Below the pieces are notes generated by a model. The model was given only the letters and a program-made list of their open reading frames with translations. It ran no database searches and was not told where the DNA came from. Positions 36,570 to 38,907 of a DNA stretch of 38,907 nucleotides are shown here, piece by piece (the stretch's first letter is position 1; the number at the start of each line of letters is the position of its first letter). The stretch is from Hennigella sp045598825. Its GTDB lineage: Bacteria > Bacillota_I > Bacilli_A > Mycoplasmatales > Mycoplasmoidaceae. The position numbers and the translations under genes are program-made. The stretch covers positions 1-38,907 of the forward strand of contig JAZRUX010000016.1 in NCBI GenBank assembly GCA_045598825.1. The letters are read 5' to 3'.

Positions 36570-38810
36570 TTATACTCTTTCGTGGAATGTACGAGCAATT
36601 ACTTCGTCTTGATGTTTCTTTGATAATTTAACAAAGTTAACTGCATAACCTGAAACTCTAATTGTTAATTGCGGATATAGTTCTGGGTGATTTTGTGCAT
36701 CAATTAATGTTTCACGCATCAAAATATTAACATTTAAGTGTTGTGCACCTTTTTGGAAGTAACCATCTAGAAGGTTAACCAAATTGTCTTTTTGTTCATC
36801 TCTTCAATAACCTAATGCAGTTGGAACAATAGAGAATGTATTAGAAATACCATCTTGAGCAAAATCAAATGGCAATTTTGCAACAGATGATAAACTTGCA
36901 ACTGCACCAGAACAATCACGTCCATGCATTGGGTTTGCACCTGGAGCAAATGGAACGCCAACTTTTCTACCATCTGGCGTAGCTCCTGTAGCTCCACCAT
37001 ACATTACGTTAGATGTAATAGTTAAAATTGACAAAGTGTGTTCACCATCACGATATGTGTGGTGTTTCTTTAATGATTCTGTGAAATATTTCAATACGTC
37101 TTGCGCTAATTTATCTACCTTATCATCATCATTTCCATATTTAGGGAAATCACCTTCAATTTTAAAATCAACTGCAATGTTGTTGTTTCAAACTGGAGTT
37201 ACCTTTGCATATTTTATTGCAGATAAACTATCAGCAACTACTGATAGACCAGCAATACCTGTTGCAAAGAATCGTTTTATATTAACATCATGCAATGCAA
37301 ATTCTAGTGCTTCATAATATCATTTATCGTGGTTGTAATGAATAATGTTTAATGCATTAACATATAGTCCTGCTAATCAATCCATTACTTTTTTGTAACG
37401 TTCTCATACTTCATTAAAGTCAAGTGGTTTATTGTGATCAAGTTCACCAAGTTCTGGTCCCATCTTGTAACTTTGGTGTAATTCATCACGACCATTACTA
37501 ATAGCATAAAGTAACGCTTTAGCTAGGTTTGCTCTTGCACCAAATTGTTGAGTTTCTTTTCCTACAGCCATTGGTGATACACAACATGCAATTGCATAAT
37601 CATCACCATGAATTGGTCGCATTAATTCATCTGATTCATATTGTATTGATGAATATAGAATTGAATAACTTGCACAAAATTTCTTAAAGTTATCAGGAAG
37701 CTTGTGTGATCATAAAACTGTTAAATTTGGTTCAGGAGCTGGACCCATGTTTTTTAATGTATGTAAAATACGGTAAGAAGATTTTGTTACTAAAGGACGT
37801 CCATCATTTCCTATACCAGCGATTGTTTCAGTTGCTCATACAGGGTCGCCACCAAAAATTTCATTATAACTTGCAATTCTTGCAAATTTAACGATTCTTA
37901 ATTTCATTACATAATGATCAATCATTTCTTGAGCTTGTTGTTCAGTTAAACCACCTTTTTTGATATCTCGTTCAATGTAGATGTCAAAGAATGTTGAGTT
38001 TCGTCCAATTGACATTGCTGCACCATTTTGATCTTTAACGGCAGCTAAATATCCAAAGTATGTTCATTGAATAGCTTCTTTTGCTGTTGCAGCAGGTTTA
38101 CCAATATCACAACCATACTTTTCAGCCATTTCTTTTAATTGTTTTAAAGCTTTAATTTGTTGAGTGATTTCATATCTTAATCTGATTTTGTCATCAGTCA
38201 TTTCACCATCAAGTTTACTTTGTTGTTCGATTCTTTCTTGAATCAAACAATCAACACCATATAAAGCTATTCTACGATAATCACCAATAACACGACCACG
38301 AGCATAAGTGTCAGGAAGACCAGTTAAAATATGACAGTGTCTTGCTCCCATAATTTCTTTTGTATAGCAATCAAAAACAGCTTGGTTGTGAGTTACAGCA
38401 TACTTAGTAAATGCTTCAACAGCAGCTGAATCTGTTTTAAATCCATATTGTTCTGAAGCTTGGACTGCCATCTTAATTCCACCACGAGGCATAAAGGCAC
38501 GAATTAATGGTCTTTCAGTTTGCAGACCAACAATTTGTTCTAAATCTTTATTAATATAACCTGCACCATAAGCATTAATAAAACTTGGTCTTGGATCAAC
38601 TCCTAAAACACCACCATTTTTCTTTTCTTGGTTCATTAATTCCATAATTTGTTCTCACAAATGCTTTGTTGCATCAGTGGGACCAACTAAAAATTTGTGG
38701 TCTCCTTCATATGGTTCATAATTTGTTTGAATGAAATCTCTAGTATTAATTTCTTCCATTCATTTTCCAGGTTTAAATCCTTCTCATTCTTTGAAATTCA
38801 TTTTTTCCAT
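36570..38810 (-). CDS. pflB: pyruvate formate-lyase (formate C-acetyltransferase)
   Basis: 746 residues. Converts pyruvate + CoA to acetyl-CoA + formate by a glycyl radical. The adjacent catalytic cysteines are at 409-410 (YAIACCVSPM). The radical glycine is G721 in TIRVSGYAVNF near the C-terminus. Other family text includes ARGRVIGDYRRIALYG and GATPDGRKVGVPFAPGANP. The start at 38810 has GAGG nine bases upstream. An in-frame ATG (38801) is also possible. pflA follows after 1 base. Together with PFOR it gives the cell two anaerobic routes to acetyl-CoA. Confidence 0.97.
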
Positions 38811-38837
38811 AATGATTTACCTCGTTTTAATAGCAAA

Positions 38838-38861
38838 AATTAAATACTAATATATTTAATT
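38838..38861. promoter_or_regulatory. inverted repeat at the pfl transcription start
   Basis: AATTAAATA - six bases - TATTTAATT, placed just downstream of the -10 box. The inner AAATA-N6-TATTT has the same layout as AAGTA-N6-TACTT in the PFOR and rubrerythrin palindromes, with one symmetric change. Confidence 0.45.
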
Positions 38862-38871
38862 GTGTAAATTA

Positions 38872-38877
38872 ATTATA
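38872..38877 (-). promoter_or_regulatory. -10 box of the pflB-pflA operon
   Basis: TATAAT on the minus strand, 61 bases before the pflB ATG. The remaining bases to the window end are A/T-rich and show nothing else. Confidence 0.5.
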
Positions 38878-38907
38878 TATAAATAAAAAAATAAGAAGCA
38901 AATGCAT

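Noticed and set aside
151..38810. Dozens of apparent in-frame stop codons (TGA) that split the genes, suggesting many pseudogenes
   Set aside because: In every case the frame continues and TGA falls where the family has Trp (for example PFOR, PFL, ArgS, MetK). This is the mollicute code, not decay.
1..38907. CRISPR arrays, insertion sequences, prophage genes or integrase/attachment sites
   Set aside because: No regularly spaced repeats, transposase, integrase or phage structural motif was seen on either strand.

Overview
The window is a piece of an AT-rich mollicute (Mycoplasmatales-type) chromosome. Almost every long gene is interrupted by in-frame TGA codons at positions where its family has tryptophan. 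UGA is therefore read as Trp (translation table 4), and all coordinates here run through those codons. Genes are packed with 1-20 base overlaps, terminators are shared by convergent genes, and there is no peptidoglycan gene. Mollicute hallmarks include lipoproteins with a lipobox, a PotA with a large insertion, and hrcA. Unusually for mollicutes, the right end codes for strictly anaerobic pyruvate metabolism, which suggests an anaerobic host-associated lineage (gut or urogenital). I do not assign a species.

Layout. 1-3806: start of a lipoprotein gene, then a heterodimeric ABC exporter. 3871-8622: tRNA-Arg, then a leftward run of K+ channel (TrkH/KtrB), glycerol kinase and alpha/beta hydrolase, plus trmL. 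8629-9248: rubrerythrin behind a perfect palindrome. 9264-11566: metK, a DivIVA-domain gene and a trigger-factor-C-like gene, behind an SAM-I-type riboswitch with an attenuator. 11610-11960: a non-coding-looking stretch that I read as a par/fst-like type I toxin-antitoxin locus. It has a 23-residue hydrophobic peptide, an SD-sequestering leader helix, a bidirectional terminator, and two direct-repeat blocks that would let a convergent RNA pair with the toxin start region. 11993-19410: a leftward operon of tandem-HAD phosphatase, potA, potB, potC, potD and tsaD, nearly all joined by TAATG overlaps. 19503-21185: hrcA with a degenerate CIRCE over its own start, plus an overlapping unknown gene. 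21186-22782: fmt and a membrane-anchored unknown. 22873-24136: rpsT, a coupled lipoprotein, and greA. 24173-24588: five tRNAs (Tyr, Gln, Lys, Leu, Gly). 24677-26975: a divergent HhH-GPD DNA glycosylase and argS.

26985-30294 is a cluster of four PQ-loop membrane proteins, with a TetR-type regulator inside it. Two are single three-helix units (SemiSWEET-like) and two are 3-1-3 double units that resemble eukaryotic SWEET topology. Their promoters sit so close to the ATG that the mRNAs are probably leaderless. 30354-38810 encodes pyruvate:ferredoxin oxidoreductase, a group-B-like [FeFe] hydrogenase with a proline-rich tail, the pyruvate formate-lyase activase, and pyruvate formate-lyase.

Working together, PFOR would make acetyl-CoA and reduced ferredoxin, the hydrogenase would release the electrons as H2, PFL would offer a formate route, and rubrerythrin would remove peroxide. 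The promoters of PFOR, rubrerythrin and PFL each carry a palindrome of the form AARTA-N6-TAYTT, which points to a shared redox regulator. No hydrogenase maturases (HydEFG) lie in the window.
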